DNA of 64,000 nt from an uncultured Desulfosarcina sp. (GCF_963668215.1 NZ_OY764190.1:4774001-4838000), one strand, 5' to 3'; shown: positions 53,227 to 62,703, counted from the stretch's first letter. The notes: generated by a model not told the origin, from the letters alone. Made by a program: numbers and translations.

Positions 53227-54232
53227 GAAACCAGCTTTATGGATTCATTTTTGGATATGTAATTTCAATGTGTTAAGTATCCGATCTATATTAGAGACAT
53301 CGTCATTTAGTTTTATAATATGAAATCTATCTTTACAGCCATGGTGGGCATATACCGCTGATATTTAATGAAAAAATTATTCAAATCAATCCCTGGCGTG
53401 ATGACTAATGTACAAATTTTGTTAAAAATGAAGTAACAATTTTCTTGCCCTCGTGATCTTTATCAGAAAATTTTCAAAAGCCATCGTTTGAGAGCAATAT
53501 CCCATTTCAAGTTTGAAATTTTGGGCTTTCCCACCAATATCACGACCTCCTTTGCCAAGTCTAAGATCCATTAGTAGGCCGATTCTCTTTGGCCTTCGGT
53601 ATATTGGATGCGATTCTTGACAATATAGGTTTAGCATGTCGTTTGATGGTTAAATCCGCGGTTGGTCGTATGGTTCAACTCATGGGGGAGTTCTTAGCCA
53701 AGGTTAACAAGGTATCCTTTGATTTAGCTTTTTCACGGGCAGTGCTTGAGAAAGGTTTTAAACTCCTCATGGGTTCGCTTGACAGCACCGATGTAGGAAG
53801 GCGTTTTGGACGGATTGTTAATAAGGATCACCCATGCATCCTCCAGTACTTCATCTATTGTCGAAAGGTTTAGGTTGCTCCGTTGTCCCGTCTACAAAAA
53901 AAATGGGGGTCGAAGTGAGCGAACAGATACGACTGATGCACGGCAACCTTCTCACCTAAGGGTAACTGTTCGGTGGCGATTGTGGCAACTTATAAAAAAA
54001 CAAGGTAAATCAGGACGTGTAGATGAAGCGTTTCTTTGGTACTGGTACCCTTTTCCAGCGTATAAACGAAATACCCTTATGATTAACCTGAGATTGTTCA
54101 ATTTTGGATGAACACAGGAAGAAATAGAATAACTATACCAATATATAATGTAATTACAATAGGTTAATTTGTTTACATTTTGTCGGTAATCGGTTAAAAT
54201 ATTATTAAAAACTGATATTTAGGGAAATTTAG
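53227..54232. other. Degenerate AT-rich segment with possible gene fragments
   Basis: About 1 kb without a convincing gene. Short frames on both strands (for example minus-strand EDAWVILINNPSKTPSYIGA around 53,770-53,850 and a fragment around 53,430-53,630) may be remains of island genes. I assign no function. Confidence 0.4.
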
Positions 54233-54242
54233 GGTGTATATA

Positions 54243-54563
54243 ATGAGTTTAAATGAGTCATTTTGGAAGAATTTAGAACTCGATCTGCAAGAAATCAAGT
54301 TGGCCTACCTCAATTGGGCCATTGAACATACAAAAGAACCGAAACCTGAGCATCGACATTTGTTTCTTTGGTGTCATCAAGAAAGTTTTTGTCTAATCAA
54401 TAGCAGGTACGGTCGAGCTTTCAGTTATAGCCCATTCGGATCTGGGGTTAGGGGGGTGCCAAGACCAAAATATAAGGGCATTCCACGAGGTATGGATGAA
54501 ATAGACATAGCGCTTCTTGCTCGGTTAACAGAAAGTACTAGACGCATTCACATAAGGCGTTGA
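54243..54563 (+). CDS. Small hypothetical protein
   Basis: 106 residues from ATG 54243 (MSLNESFWKNLELDLQEIKLAYLNWAIEHT). Contains FLWCHQESFCLINSRYGRAFSYSPFGSG. No recognised domain. Its 3' end overlaps the convergent XRE gene by 26 nt, so one of the two may have a different end or be non-functional. Confidence 0.45.
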   Translation: MSLNESFWKNLELDLQEIKLAYLNWAIEHTKEPKPEHRHLFLWCHQESFCLINSRYGRAFSYSPFGSGVRGVPRPKYKGIPRGMDEIDIALLARLTESTRRIHIRR

Positions 54564-54726
54564 ATTGCGATCTGGCGAGCTTAAAGGGAACCGTCTTGCC
54601 GTTTTCCCAGCGGTTGATTGTGGAAAAGCTCACGCCCAGTTCGTGGGCCAGTTCTTCCTGGCTGAGCCCTAATTGCTGGCGGACGTCCCGGACCATTTCC
54701 GCAAAATTTACAGGTGCCTTTGACAT
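54538..54726 (-). CDS. XRE-family helix-turn-helix regulator
   Basis: 62 residues from ATG 54726. HTH: VRQQLGLSQEELAHELGVSFSTINRWENGKTVP. GC-rich compared with its neighbourhood. Such small XRE proteins are often antitoxins or regulators of an adjacent gene; the neighbour on its 5' side has been replaced by IS21. Confidence 0.75.
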   Translation of the reverse strand: MSKAPVNFAEMVRDVRQQLGLSQEELAHELGVSFSTINRWENGKTVPFKLARSQFNALCECV

Positions 54727-55000
54727 ATCGGCTTGCCTCAAGTTGTTGTGGTTTAACGGGGCCATGGCAGGGGGTGAAGGATGCATTTCCAAGGTACAGA
54801 TTTTCGAGCTACTATAGCAGGTGATATTGCAGGTGAAAAGCGGAAAGTTACTGATCTTAAAGTGCTAAGTGGTTAAAAAATCCAAAAATGACGGTTGCTG
54901 TCGCCGGGAATGCGATAATGTACCAAAAATGGGAACGAAAAGTGTACCACCCATGAATAGCACCGCATGGTAGACTCCTTCCTGAAAGGAGGGTGTCGCC

Positions 55001-56269
55001 ATGATTTCATGGGAGGCGTACATGGACATTATTGCATTGCATCAACAAGGCCTTTCGCAAAGGGAGATCACCAAACGAACTGGCCGCCATCGCAAGACCG
55101 TTAAAAAATATATTCAGAATGGACAAACTCCCGGTTACCACAAGGCCCAACGGCGCGAAAGCATCCTGGCTCCCTACTACCCGGTGATTAACGATTTCCT
55201 CGAAGAGGATGATTACCGTGCCACCTGGATCTATCAACGACTCAAACAGTTAGGCTATGCTGGCGGATACGATACCGTCAAAATCTATGTCCGCAGGCGC
55301 AAACGAAAACGCAAGCGCCAGGCTTACATCCGGTTCGAGACGATTCCCGGATTGCAGGGGCAGATGGACTGGGCCGACTTCAAGGTCGCGGATTTCAAGG
55401 GCGGCAGTTTTACCGTTTACCTGTTCGTCCTGGTCCTGGGATTTTCCCGGGCCATGTTTGCCATGTTCGTTGACCGCTGCACCCTGCAGTCCTTCATGGA
55501 TGCCCATATTGCCGCCTTTCACTACCTGGGCGGGATTCCCATGGAAATGCTCTATGACAACATGAAGCATGTGGTGATCAGCCGCACAGGTGGGCAGACT
55601 GTTTTCAATGTCGAGTTCATGCACTTTACCCAGCACTATGGTTTCAAGCCTCTGGCCTGCATGCCCTACAGTCCCTGGGTGAAAGGCAAGGTGGAACGCC
55701 CGGTGGATTACATTCGCGAGTCGTTCTGGCGCGGTTATGCCTTTACCAGCATCGAGCAGGCGAACCGGGATCTTCTCAGCTGGCTTGACGAAACAGCCAA
55801 TCGCAGGAAGCATGGAACCCACCGGCAGCTGGTGGACCTGCGCTGGCGGCAGGAACAATCCAGCTTAAGTCCATGCCCTGCCAGCGACTACGATACGTCC
55901 ATAAAAGAGTATCGCAGGGTCTACAAGGACTGCTATATTTCCTATAACGCCAGCCGGTATCAGGTGCCGCCGGATGTGGTCGGCAAAAAGATCCTGCTGA
56001 AGGTCAAGGACGGTATCATCCGATTCTACGATGACGACCGGCTGCTGGCCACGCATAGGGAAGCCGAGGAAAAGGGCAGCTGGGTTACCGATGCGAATAT
56101 CACCGCCCAGATCCTGAAGCAGCGGCAGAAAGCGAAAAAGAAATACGGTCGCACCAAAGGCAAGGCCACCCGGGGACTGGTGAATGCTAGTTTGTTCCCA
56201 CAGGTGCTTTACCGTCCGCTGTCCGTGTATGAGCAGATCGCGAAAGGAGGTGGCACATGGATCAACTGA
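55001..56269 (+). CDS. istA: IS21-family transposase IstA, copy 2
   Basis: 422 residues with the same HTH and DDE motifs as copy 1 but including AKGG near the C-terminus, encoded by the 12 nt (GCGAAAGGAGGT) missing in copy 1. Overlaps istB by 13 nt. Confidence 0.93.
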   Translation: MISWEAYMDIIALHQQGLSQREITKRTGRHRKTVKKYIQNGQTPGYHKAQRRESILAPYYPVINDFLEEDDYRATWIYQRLKQLGYAGGYDTVKIYVRRRKRKRKRQAYIRFETIPGLQGQMDWADFKVADFKGGSFTVYLFVLVLGFSRAMFAMFVDRCTLQSFMDAHIAAFHYLGGIPMEMLYDNMKHVVISRTGGQTVFNVEFMHFTQHYGFKPLACMPYSPWVKGKVERPVDYIRESFWRGYAFTSIEQANRDLLSWLDETANRRKHGTHRQLVDLRWRQEQSSLSPCPASDYDTSIKEYRRVYKDCYISYNASRYQVPPDVVGKKILLKVKDGIIRFYDDDRLLATHREAEEKGSWVTDANITAQILKQRQKAKKKYGRTKGKATRGLVNASLFPQVLYRPLSVYEQIAKGGGTWIN

Positions 56270-57051
56270 TCGCCGACCGCCTCCAGGACAACCTCAAACG
56301 GCTCAAGCTCACCCAGGCCGCCGAGATGCTCGAAACCGTGGTCGCCAAAGCCGAGTCCGACAAGGACTCTTATCTGTCTTTTCTGGATCAGCTGCTGGAA
56401 GAGGAAGTCGCCGCCAAGGAAAAACGGCGCGTACAGACCGCCATGAAGACCGCCGGGCTGCCATCGGCCAAGACCATCGAAGAGTACGATTTTACCTTTC
56501 ACCCCAAGCTGAACAAAAAGGAGGTGATGGCCCTTTTCGATCTGGATTTCATCGGCAAGCAGGAGAACGTGATTTTCCTGGGACCGCCGGGCGTTGGCAA
56601 AACCCATCTGGCCATATCGCTGGCGATCAAGGCCTGCCATCACGGGTTCAAGGTCTACTTCACCACCATGGACACCCTGATGAGGAAACTCAAAGAGCCC
56701 CAGTCCCGGCACAAGGCATATCTGACTTCGGCCCTGGTGGTAGTCGATGAAGTCGGGTACCTGCCCATCGACACGAAGGAGGCGTATCTGTTCTTTCAGT
56801 TCGTCTCTTATCGCTACGAGCGATCATCGACGCTGATCACCTCCAACAAGAGCTTCGGGGACTGGCAAGAGTTGTTCGGCGAGCAGGTCATCGCCACCGC
56901 GATCCTCGACCGGCTGCTGCATCACTGCCGGGTGGTCAACATCAAGGGGCACAGCTATCGGCTCCGCGGGCACAGTTTTTCAAAGAACGATTTCGCCACG
57001 GTCGGTTCCTCAGGGTTGGCCGACGTGGATGGGAAGACGGAGAATCAATGA
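56257..57051 (+). CDS. istB: IS21-family helper ATPase IstB, copy 2
   Basis: 264 residues, Walker A GPPGVGKTHLA, Walker B VVVDEVGYLP. Preceded by AAAGGAGGT within the istA end, which is the full ribosome binding site. Confidence 0.93.
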   Translation: MDQLIADRLQDNLKRLKLTQAAEMLETVVAKAESDKDSYLSFLDQLLEEEVAAKEKRRVQTAMKTAGLPSAKTIEEYDFTFHPKLNKKEVMALFDLDFIGKQENVIFLGPPGVGKTHLAISLAIKACHHGFKVYFTTMDTLMRKLKEPQSRHKAYLTSALVVVDEVGYLPIDTKEAYLFFQFVSYRYERSSTLITSNKSFGDWQELFGEQVIATAILDRLLHHCRVVNIKGHSYRLRGHSFSKNDFATVGSSGLADVDGKTENQ

Positions 57052-57111
57052 GCTCCAGGGTGGTACATTTTTATTTTCCCACTTCTGGTACACTTTTCAT
57101 TCCCATTGACA

Positions 57112-57613
57112 GGTTGCTAAGGTTTTTCAGCCTCGATAGGGTAATCTTGGTTGACCCATGCAACTTTCATAGTGAAAACGATTCCACGTTTTTTCGGTTT
57201 TATAGGAAAATTGCCCATCTTGTCCCTTTGATTTAACGGATTTTTAGGAAATTCAGGTCCTTTTCATAGTGAAAATTCCACATAAACTATTGGATTGTGG
57301 ATTTATATAATGTCGGCAAATGCCAATGGTGAAAAAACAAGGATGGATGGTGGAAGAGAGTAGCCCGCTGCATGCAAGAAATTTTTAGCGCGCATTGTAA
57401 TTTGCCATTTTTACCGTTGGAATTGTATGATTGTTAAATTGTAAAGGTCTAAAACAAAGTTCCACCTCATCAATGTAGGCAAAAAAAATAGCAATTTGCC
57501 AATTTATTCCGTATAATTATGTCTACAATTTCATATTTCACAGAAATTTGCCACTCATCCTTGAGGGGGAGGGGGAGATTTTCCGATTTTTTAACATCTT
57601 GGAGGGCTGATAT
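57112..57613. promoter_or_regulatory. AT-rich intergenic region with repeated TTTCATAGTGAAA motif
   Basis: 500 bp without a gene. The short palindrome TTTCA-TAG-TGAAA occurs at 57165-57177 and 57262-57274, each followed within a few bases by ATTCCAC. It could be an operator for the following gene. The rest is low-complexity AT-rich DNA. Confidence 0.45.
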
Positions 57614-58243
57614 ATGAAGAAAAAACTATCATTAAAACGAGATCAAAATAAAGCGATAGATTACAATCAAATTCTTCTTAATTTAGTGCAATATAAAAAT
57701 GCTTTGATTGACTTCGTCAATGAGGAAGACCCCAAAAAGGCGCGAGATAGTATAATGAACAGTTTACAGGAATGGTTCAATTTAGAGACCCCCACTCTTA
57801 GTGTTATTTTATACTATCAAAAGCAATTGAGAGAATTATTTGATGAGCTAAAAGATGTAAACAACCTAATGGATAGTAACAAAATACATGATTTTACAAT
57901 TGACTATATTCCAATCAGATCTGAAGCTGTTATCGACGTTCAGGAAGATGGAACTTTGGGAGAAAGCTCCATTCACTTGATGAATCGACCGTTCGGAGAC
58001 ATTATTACTCACTGTGTAATCAAGCTATTCAGTGATGGGCGTAACGTGAAACTGATAAATAGATGTGAAAACGAAAAATGCGGTAAATATTTTTTCGCAA
58101 AGAAGGCTAAAAAGAAAGGGACTGGAGGGATTAGATTTTGTTCCGACAAATGTAGGTTTAATTTCCATAGCCACAGACGGATTAAATCCGGAGAAGCAAA
58201 GAAATATAAAAAGGAACGCTATTGGGAAGGCAAAGACCAGTAA
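57614..58243 (+). CDS. CGNR-type zinc-finger protein
   Basis: 209 residues. The C-terminal 45 residues have a zinc ribbon RCENEKCGKYFFAKKAKKK...RFCSDKCR, the layout of CGNR zinc-finger transcription factors; the N-terminal part is an all-helical putative ligand domain. ATG preceded by TTGGAGG. Probably an island-borne regulator. Confidence 0.72.
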   Translation: MKKKLSLKRDQNKAIDYNQILLNLVQYKNALIDFVNEEDPKKARDSIMNSLQEWFNLETPTLSVILYYQKQLRELFDELKDVNNLMDSNKIHDFTIDYIPIRSEAVIDVQEDGTLGESSIHLMNRPFGDIITHCVIKLFSDGRNVKLINRCENEKCGKYFFAKKAKKKGTGGIRFCSDKCRFNFHSHRRIKSGEAKKYKKERYWEGKDQ

Positions 58244-58326
58244 TGGGAGCACGGTAAAAAATAAAATACGTAACTTTCCGTTATTAGAAGTAAAAAATTG
58301 ACATAGTCCCCACTTCTGTTGGATAA

Positions 58327-58362
58327 AACCATTAGATCAACATAAGATCTTATGGTTTTTTT
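58327..58362 (+). terminator. Rho-independent terminator after the CGNR gene
   Basis: AACCATTAGATC (58327-58338) pairs with GATCTTATGGTT (58346-58357, one mismatch) and runs into TTTTTT. Confidence 0.75.
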
Positions 58363-58454
58363 ATGTTTTTTCCCAAATAGCGATAGTGGAAATGGGATTA
58401 TGGGTTAGAGGTCACCGGACCGGAGCCCGAAATGACAATACAGGAGGTGTAACT

Positions 58455-58886
58455 ATGTCATTGCTTAGCGATGGAGTATATTCCAGCATAACATTGAACG
58501 GAATCGGTGATTTTAAGTATTCAGAATTGCGAAAATATCATCAAAAACTAATTCAAAGTGTCACGAAACGACAAAGAGCTAAATACGCAAGGCACGGAAT
58601 AATCCCTTGTCAGATCCTCAAGGTTCTATGGGATAATGGGTACCTTCCTTGCAATACTTATCCTGCATCCGGGATGAAAATAGAAAGACTTTTCGATTCA
58701 TTGCAAGAAGGATGCTACAGTGACCAAGAGAATCACGATAGGGCCATGTGGTTGTATGATAAACTGGTACACGAAGAGCTTATGCCGGTCGTACATAGAC
58801 ACCGAAAAAAATCTGAAAAGGGATTGTTCAGAAAGTATACGAAATCACAACTTAAAGATATGGGAAAAAATATCTTTTGCAAATGA
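58455..58886 (+). CDS. Small hypothetical protein (island)
   Basis: 143 residues from ATG 58455, chosen for AGGAGGTG seven nt upstream. Basic, with KRQRAKYARHGIIPCQILKV and a C-terminal HRHRKKSEKGLFRKY. No recognised domain; a nucleic-acid binding role is possible from charge only. Confidence 0.6.
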   Translation: MSLLSDGVYSSITLNGIGDFKYSELRKYHQKLIQSVTKRQRAKYARHGIIPCQILKVLWDNGYLPCNTYPASGMKIERLFDSLQEGCYSDQENHDRAMWLYDKLVHEELMPVVHRHRKKSEKGLFRKYTKSQLKDMGKNIFCK

Positions 58887-58968
58887 TCAGACATTAGGAT
58901 GTTCACTATAATAAGGAGGTGGTAACAGCATAATTTATAATTAATTATAATAGTCTTAGCATCCCATT

Positions 58969-59002
58969 GGCCAATTCAATTATTTGAGTTGGCCGTTTTT
59001 TT
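58969..59002 (+). terminator. Rho-independent terminator
   Basis: GGCCAATTCA (58969-58978) pairs with TGAGTTGGCC (58985-58994, one G-U type mismatch) followed by TTTTTTT. Separates the 143-residue gene from the DUF5131 gene. Confidence 0.75.
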
Positions 59003-59437
59003 AACCATACTAAAAGGAGGTTGTCTATGGCATCAAATTCGACAATCGAATGGACGGAATGCACTTGGAATCCGGTAACAGGGTGTAGCAAGATTAGTCC
59101 TGGCTGTAAGAATTGCTATGCCGAACGGATGAGTCACAGACTTAAATGCATGGGGCAAAAAAATTATCACAGTGGTTTTAAGGTTACAACACATGAGCAC
59201 ATGCTGGATAAACCTTCAGAATGGCGAAAACCGAGAATGGTATTCGTAAATTCCATGAGTGATTTATTCCATAAAGATGTTCCGGATGCATTTATATCCA
59301 ATACTTTTGAAGTGATGTGTAATTATGGACAACACACATATCAGGTATTAACCAAAAGAGCTGAGAGGATGGAACAAATATCAGCATATTTGCCATGGCC
59401 CGAAAACATATGGCTGGGTGTAAGCGTTGAAACTAAT

Positions 59438-60827
59438 TGCCAAAGTCCAAGACATCGTTAACCCGAGTCTAACGGTAAAAAGGGTCACGACATCGTTAAC
59501 CCGAAAGCTAAAAATAATGACTATACCCGAAGCCTGTAGTCAAAGGATGCCACCAACTCGTCACCGAGATATAACTGCAATGTATGTATCTCGGTGACAA
59601 TGACCGCTTTGACGTATGAGTAGACAAGGTCCTTTGGCACTTTGAACGTTTCACCAAAAATGTTGAGGACGCAGTCGCTTCGTATAAATCGGACCAGAAT
59701 GATGTTACCATCAGGAATATCCTCGATGGTTGGGATTTTCGTATTCGGGCCGAGCGTTTTTATCGGAAACGGGCATTGCTTTATTACCTCGGAAGGTGTT
59801 TTGCCTTTCAGGCAACTGTATCGGTGATACCGGTTGTGGAAACGTTGGAAATTCTTGCTCTGCCGTTTCAGATGGACATAGCTGTGAAACCATTGCCGCC
59901 GGAAAAACTTTTTGTTGTAGGTGTCGTTGAAGCTCTCGACCACAGCATTTCGCCACGGCTCCGACACAGGAATAAACACGGGCTGGACCCCGAAATGCAA
60001 GCATAGCCGAATGACCAGGCCTGGTGACCGAGGGTAACGATTGCTGCCACGGAAACTCAGTTCGTTATCAAGTTGCAGGAAATCCGGCAGCCCTATCGCT
60101 TTCCAACCACGAAGCAGGCTTTGGGCGACTGGCCGATCCGCTTTAGTTCGCTGTGATTCGATATAAACCCGGTGGCTGAAAATATCGATCACATTGAACG
60201 AGTAAAACTTGCCATCCCCTTTGATGTACCGAGGTCCGACAAGGTCGGCCTGATGGATGTTATTGATGTCGAGCGCTTCTCTAAAATACGGATATTCAAC
60301 ACCCTTGGGGATGTAACGAGTTTTTTTTAACCAAGCCTTCGGCTCTCAAGACCCGTTTTATAGTGCTGTCCGAAGGCAGCTGATATCCAGCTTTTTTGAG
60401 TTCCCATTTGATGGCTGATGGGCCGAATTGGGCGAACCGCTGGGCATCGAGGTGGCGGCGCGTTTCAATAATGCGTTTTCTGTCCTCCGGTCGTAACGCT
60501 CTGGGAGAGTGCTTCGGTACCCTGGATTTATTCTTGAACCAGTTGGGATCTCCGCTTTGATATCGTTTCAGCCATTTGAAAAACCATGGTTTTGAGCGGT
60601 CCAAGCTTTCGTATATTTGTTTTGGTTTTTCTCCTTGAATGAATCGATTGATAGCTGTTTTACGGATTTCTTGTTCCATCATGACACCTCCGATAATAGA
60701 TTTTCTTCGGAGATTATCAAAGATCGAAAATAACTTAAATCGGGTTAACGATGTCGTGACCCTTTGGACCCTTAAGAGTTAACGATGTTTTGGCCCTTTT
60801 GGGTTAACGATGTCTTGACCCTTGTCA
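59438..60827 (-). mobile_element. 1.39-kb insertion sequence with rve-type transposase (IS481-like)
   Basis: Inverted ends TGCCAAAGTCCAAGACATCG and TGACAAGGGTCAAGACATCG; 6-bp duplication ACTAAT at 59432-59437 and 60828-60833. Both ends carry repeated ACATCGTTAAC boxes (two on the left, three on the right), presumably transposase binding sites. Family assignment is tentative. Confidence 0.82.
59521..60682 (-). pseudogene. IS481-like transposase, reading frame shifted at an A8 tract
   Basis: N-terminal part 60682-60296 has an HTH (YESLDRSKPWFFKWLKRYQSG) and ends in VKKNSLHPQGC. The C-terminal part has rve motifs INNIHQADLVGP, FLQLDNELSF and AVVESFNDTYNKKF. The frames join if the ribosome slips -1 on the eight A residues at 60328-60321 (VKKTRYIPKGVEYPYF). 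This could be a disabling mutation or programmed frameshifting. Confidence 0.75.
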
Positions 60828-61172
60828 ACTAATGAGTACCTTTTCAGAATCGATCATTTACGTCGAACACCTGCGGCTATCAAATTTCTTTCAATCGAAC
60901 CATTTCTGGAGTCGCTGAATAAGGTCGATTTAACGGGCATTGATTGGGTGATAGTTGGTGGTGAGTCAGGCCCAGGTGCAAGACCTATGAAAAAAGAATG
61001 GGTTTCTGAAATTCGGGATAAATGTGTCGAAGAGAATGTCTCATTCTTCTTCAAACAGTGGGGCGGTACCAGAAAAAAATTATCAGGGCGTGAACTTGAC
61101 GGTCGTACTTGGGATCAGTTTCCTGCAATTTAACTAAATACAACGCTTTATCAAAAAGCAGTACCATTATCG

Positions 61173-61207
61173 GGAAGGTCACAGATTTGAAAAATCCGTG
61201 ACCTTCC
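61173..61207 (+). terminator. Strong hairpin terminator after the DUF5131 gene
   Basis: GGAAGGTCAC (61173-61182) pairs perfectly with GTGACCTTCC (61198-61207), with TTGTTTT after it. Confidence 0.75.
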
Positions 61208-61306
61208 TTGTTTTGGAGATTTGAATATGACCTGGACTAATCAAATAAGGCAAATGAACTGCGGTGGGATGAGTTCACGGTTGAGCGCTACGAGCAGATC
61301 TGGCGG

Positions 61307-62215
61307 TTGCACCTCAAACCACATGCCTGCTTCCACAAACCCATCGATCAGGTGACCCGGGCCGACATAAAGGCCAACCTATTGGATCTGCTCCAACGGC
61401 GTGCGCCAAAGACAGTGGAGGGGGTACACACGGTGCTATCTTCGATTTACAACGAGGCAATCGACGACGGCCTTTGCGATGCCAACCCGACCCGGCTGCT
61501 GCTCAGGCGGATTCTGCCGCCGAAGAAGCGACGCGATGTCAAGTCCCCGGACCCGTTCTCCATCGATGATCGGGACCGGTTCGAGGCAACCGCCCAGCGC
61601 AACTGCAGCTGGAAAGAGCAGATGTTGTTGAAGGTCATGGCCCATGCCGGATTGAGGCTGGGCGAGGCGCTGGCCATGCGTGTGGAATATTTCGATTCGC
61701 GGCGAAAGACGTATACCGTGTGCCAGGGTTACAAGCGCCACCGGTTCAAGAAGCCCAAAGCAGGCAAGACCCGTGTGGTGGACCTTCCGGAATATTTGGT
61801 CGATGAGATGGAACAATACGTCCGATACCTGAAAAAAGAGAGTCTGAAAGTCGGTCGGGGAGGGGACGTGGATCTGTTTTTCGAAGATCCGGAGGAGAGG
61901 GGAGGGACGTTTCCCCTCAGCCAGCGCAAGGCCCAACGTCTGATCGAACGGGTCTGCAAGGCCGCCGGCCTACGGGTGCGTAACCCCCACGATCTTAGGC
62001 ACACCTATGCGACCATTATGCTGATGGCCCATATCAGTCCGGCCTATGTCCAGCGCCAACTCGGGCACAGTTCCATCGCCATTACGGTGGACCGATACTG
62101 TCACTGGTTTCCCGGAGAAGGGCGAGGGGATCTGGAGGGAGCGCTGCGCGGGCGGGTGCGAAAATCGAACGGAAAATCGCATATAATCGCATATTCCAAA
62201 AAGAAAGGGTTGTAA
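61307..62215 (+). CDS. Tyrosine recombinase/integrase of the right-hand island (N-terminally truncated)
   Basis: 302 residues from TTG 61307. The frame is open back to a TAA at 61236 (reading LRWDEFTVERYEQIWRLH, part of a core-binding domain), but no good start or arm-binding domain exists. Catalytic residues are present: HAGLRLGEAL, HDLRHTYATIM, LGHSSIAITVDRY. Lies 30 nt from tRNA-Leu, its presumed target. The missing N-terminus suggests loss of function. Confidence 0.85.
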   Translation: MHLKPHACFHKPIDQVTRADIKANLLDLLQRRAPKTVEGVHTVLSSIYNEAIDDGLCDANPTRLLLRRILPPKKRRDVKSPDPFSIDDRDRFEATAQRNCSWKEQMLLKVMAHAGLRLGEALAMRVEYFDSRRKTYTVCQGYKRHRFKKPKAGKTRVVDLPEYLVDEMEQYVRYLKKESLKVGRGGDVDLFFEDPEERGGTFPLSQRKAQRLIERVCKAAGLRVRNPHDLRHTYATIMLMAHISPAYVQRQLGHSSIAITVDRYCHWFPGEGRGDLEGALRGRVRKSNGKSHIIAYSKKKGL

Positions 62216-62236
62216 CCATAATGATTACAACCCTTT
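62204..62236 (+). terminator. Terminator of the integrase gene
   Basis: AAAGGGTTGTAA (62204-62215, including the stop codon) pairs perfectly with TTACAACCCTTT (62225-62236). Ends 9 nt before the tRNA. Confidence 0.75.
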
Positions 62237-62245
62237 ACGTATCGT

Positions 62246-62332
62246 TGGTGCCGAGGGCGGGATTTGAACCCGCACGACCGTTGGCCACTACCCCCTCAAG
62301 ATAGCGTGTCTACCAAATTCCACCACCTCGGC
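62246..62332 (-). tRNA. tRNA-Leu (anticodon GAG)
   Basis: 87 nt with encoded CCA. Acceptor stem GCCGAGG/CCTCGGC, anticodon stem-loop CTATC-TTGAGGG-GGTAG (anticodon GAG), a long variable arm and T loop GGTTCAAATCC. Type II tRNA; nearly the same layout as E. coli leuU. Its last 17 nt are repeated at 39389, so it is the integration target of the island(s) to its left. secG precedes it on the same strand. Confidence 0.95.
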
Positions 62333-62349
62333 ATGTTTGCATGGTTGTG

Positions 62350-62679
62350 TTATTCCGCCGCCGTTCCGGAACCGGAAGCGCCGTCAGTCGGCTGCTGGGC
62401 CGGTTGTTCGATAGGCGCCGGCGCGTCGCTGACCACCGATTTCATAGTCTTGCCGCCGGCCATGTAGGCCAGAATCAGGGAGGTGAGCATGAAAATGATG
62501 GCCGCCGCCGTGGTTGCCTTGCTCAAGAAGGTCGAGGCTCCGCTGCTGCCAAACAACGTCTGGCTCGATCCGCCGCCGAAAGCGGCTCCCATGTCTGCAC
62601 CTTTGCCGGTCTGAAGCAGTACGATCATAATCAGGGCGATGCACACGACAACATGTATAATAATCAATAATATGGACAT
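62350..62679 (-). CDS. secG: Preprotein translocase subunit SecG
   Basis: 109 residues with two membrane segments (ILLIIIHVVVCIALIMIVLLQ and AAAIIFMLTSLILAYMAG) separated by the conserved GGGSSQTLFGSSGASTFL. Pro/Ala/Gln-rich tail. Part of SecYEG in the inner membrane. Follows tpiA by 24 nt, a common bacterial order. Confidence 0.92.
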   Translation of the reverse strand: MSILLIIIHVVVCIALIMIVLLQTGKGADMGAAFGGGSSQTLFGSSGASTFLSKATTAAAIIFMLTSLILAYMAGGKTMKSVVSDAPAPIEQPAQQPTDGASGSGTAAE

Positions 62680-62703
62680 TGGTTTACGTTTTTTAAGGTT
62701 CGA

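Larger units (their letters stand above)
54899..57111 (+). mobile_element. IS21-family element, copy 2 (istA-istB on plus strand)
   Basis: Same ends as copy 1 (TGTCGCCGGGAATG and, inverted, TGTCAATGGGAATG). A 6-bp duplication GGTTGC is at 54893-54898 and 57112-57117. Opposite orientation to copy 1. Confidence 0.9.
59027..61133 (+). pseudogene. DUF5131 (phage Gp37/Gp68 family) gene interrupted by an IS
   Basis: 5' piece 59027-59437 (ATG with AAAGGAGG) encodes IEWTECTWNPVTGCSKISPGCKNCYAERM, the Cys-rich radical-SAM-like signature of the family, up to WLGVSVETN. The 3' piece 60834-61133 encodes EYLFRIDHLRRTPAAIKFLS, VIVGGESGPGARPM and FFFKQWGG. Removing the IS and one ACTAAT copy rejoins the frame exactly (VSVETN-EYLFRI), giving about 238 residues. 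Family members are common on phages and islands; function is not established. Confidence 0.88.

Noticed and set aside
53422..53873. Small frames on both strands
   Set aside because: No ribosome binding site, no recognisable motif and mutually overlapping; noted only as possible remnants.
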